From the NCBI GenBank assembly GCA_002377605.1, contig DFQD01000006.1, forward strand, positions 1 to 7,596: 7,596 bases of DNA. The letters are read 5' to 3'. How positions within the stretch are numbered: position 1 is the first letter of the stretch; the number at the start of each line of letters is the position of its first letter. This stretch comes from Gammaproteobacteria bacterium UBA3498 (GTDB lineage: Bacteria; Pseudomonadota; Gammaproteobacteria; Pseudomonadales; Pseudohongiellaceae). Below, piece by piece: positions 6,478 through 7,596 of this stretch. The translations under genes were made by a program, and so were the position numbers. The notes under the pieces were generated by a model. It saw nothing but the letters and a program-made list of their open reading frames with translations, did not search any database and was not told where the DNA came from.

Positions 6478-7596
6478 ATGCACATTCATATCCTGGGAAT
6501 CTGCGGCACTTTTATGGGCAGTCTGGCAGTGTTGGCAAAACAACTGGGGCATCGTGTTAGTGGCAGTGATGCCAATGTCTATCCGCCTATGAGCACACAG
6601 TTGCAGGAGTTGGGGATCGATTTAAGCGAAGGCTATCGTCCTGAGCATATCCAACCAGCGCCAGATCTAGTCATTATCGGTAATGCCTTATCACGCGGTA
6701 ATCCTGCCGTCGAATACATCTTGAATCAAGGACTAAGCTTCATGTCTGGCCCACAGTGGCTTGCGCGATTCGTGCTTCATGATAAATGGGTGCTCGGAGT
6801 CGCCGGAACTCATGGCAAAACTACAACCAGTGCAATGCTGACGTGGATACTGGAATACGCAGGCATTAAACCAGGTTATCTGATCGGTGGGGTGACCAAT
6901 AATTTTCCACAATCAGCGAGTATTGGCGAATCGGCTTTTTTCGTGGTTGAAGCAGATGAGTACGACAGCGCTTTTTTCGATAAGCGCTCCAAATTTATTC
7001 ATTATGCGCCGCGCACGGTGATTTTGAATAATCTAGAATACGACCACTCCGACATTTTTGAAAATCTAGATGTCATCCAAAGACAATTCCATCATTTAGT
7101 GCGTACAGTCCCTGGTAATGGGCTGATAATTTCCCCTCATGGTGATTCATCAATAGAAGTAGTTTTACGCATGGGCAGTTGGACTCGCAGACAGCAATTA
7201 GGAATCGCCATTCCTGACGAGATCTGCAAAAAGCTAGCTACCGATGATGGGGTTTTTTGGAATGTATTGCTTCAGAATGAACAAGGAACTGAGTTTGAAT
7301 TGATCAAGTATGAACAAGACTCCGCTGGTGAACTAATGAATCGCTTCAATCTGAAGTGGGACTTCAATGGAATTCACAATGTTAAAAATGCAATTGCTGC
7401 AGTAGCAGCGGCTCACAATGTTGGGGTAGATGTCGTAACCGCAATCGATGCGTTGAAAGAATTCAAAGGAGTGAAGCGACGGATGGAATTGAGGGGTACA
7501 GTTGAAGGAGTAAGCGTGTATGATGATTTTGCCCATCATCCAACCGCCATCGAATACTCTCTTAATGGCGTCAAAGCGCAATTAAAAGCAGAAGGG
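6478..7596 (+). CDS. mpl: UDP-N-acetylmuramate:L-alanyl-gamma-D-glutamyl-meso-diaminopimelate ligase, partial at right edge
   Basis: Mpl attaches the tripeptide released from old murein directly to UDP-MurNAc using ATP, feeding the peptidoglycan recycling route in the cytoplasm. The 373 codons visible contain the N-terminal Mur-type fold start HIHILGICGTFMGSLA (2-17, the ICGTFMG form being typical of Mpl rather than MurC), the ATP loop GVAGTHGKTTTSAML (107-121), VVEADEYDSAFFDKRSKF (156-173), NNLEYDHSDIF (184-194), GIHNVKNAIAA (298-308), FKGVKRRMELRG (329-340) and YDDFAHHPTAI (348-358). E. coli Mpl has 457 residues, so roughly 80 C-terminal residues lie beyond the window. FMGS replaces the more common FMGG. 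GAG at 6472-6474 is close to the ATG and AGAG at 6463-6466 somewhat far, so the ribosome site is weak. It is divergent from the TIGR02444 gene; no promoter stands out in the shared region. Confidence 0.97.
   Translation, partial: MHIHILGICGTFMGSLAVLAKQLGHRVSGSDANVYPPMSTQLQELGIDLSEGYRPEHIQPAPDLVIIGNALSRGNPAVEYILNQGLSFMSGPQWLARFVLHDKWVLGVAGTHGKTTTSAMLTWILEYAGIKPGYLIGGVTNNFPQSASIGESAFFVVEADEYDSAFFDKRSKFIHYAPRTVILNNLEYDHSDIFENLDVIQRQFHHLVRTVPGNGLIISPHGDSSIEVVLRMGSWTRRQQLGIAIPDEICKKLATDDGVFWNVLLQNEQGTEFELIKYEQDSAGELMNRFNLKWDFNGIHNVKNAIAAVAAAHNVGVDVVTAIDALKEFKGVKRRMELRGTVEGVSVYDDFAHHPTAIEYSLNGVKAQLKAEG

Noticed and set aside
7333..7581. Minus-strand open frame inside mpl
   Set aside because: It is a shadow of the strongly conserved mpl reading frame.
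1..7596. tRNA, rRNA, CRISPR, insertion sequence, phage or defence genes
   Set aside because: No cloverleaf, spaced direct repeats, terminal inverted repeats or transposase/integrase motifs were seen on either strand.

Overview
The window looks like an ordinary chromosomal segment of a gammaproteobacterium. Eight protein genes are packed closely, and no gene-free stretch exceeds about 160 bases. The assignment rests on gene content: a TIGR02444/DUF2390 protein (a family known mainly from Gammaproteobacteria), Mpl for recycling meso-diaminopimelate-containing murein, UbiX for ubiquinone synthesis, and exported proteins with Gram-negative-type signal peptides. Base composition is moderately AT-rich by eye. 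The genus cannot be named from this stretch.

Layout, left to right. (1) Bases 1-575, minus strand: a fructosamine/ketosamine kinase family gene that runs off the left edge. (2) Bases 693-1322, plus: an exported five-repeat MORN protein, divergent from the kinase and preceded by a consensus -10 box. (3) Bases 1473-2108, plus: pdxH, the FMN-dependent oxidase that makes pyridoxal phosphate. (4) Bases 2243-3502, minus: a phosphofructokinase with the residues that mark pyrophosphate dependence, convergent with pdxH. (5) Bases 3619-4194, plus: ubiX (flavin prenyltransferase), divergent from the phosphofructokinase. (6) Bases 4296-5708, plus: an exported M20 zinc peptidase, possibly co-transcribed with ubiX. 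(7) Bases 5864-6385, minus: a TIGR02444 protein. (8) Bases 6478-7596, plus: mpl, which runs off the right edge.

The genes serve separate housekeeping roles: cofactor synthesis (PLP, prenyl-FMN for ubiquinone), glycolytic flux, murein recycling, peptide hydrolysis outside the cytoplasm, and repair or metabolism of glycated compounds. They do not form one pathway. Strands alternate, so there are few multi-gene operons and several short divergent or convergent intergenic regions. These hold the only regulatory signals I could see: three candidate promoters, a 14-base perfect palindrome just before pdxH, short inverted repeats between the phosphofructokinase and ubiX, and an AT-rich hairpin after the peptidase gene.

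I found no RNA gene, mobile element, CRISPR array, phage gene or defence system, and no convincing sign of an undescribed multi-gene system. The most interesting items are the pyrophosphate-type phosphofructokinase, the exported MORN protein, the pdxH palindrome, and the separation of ubiX from mpl, which sit side by side in some relatives.
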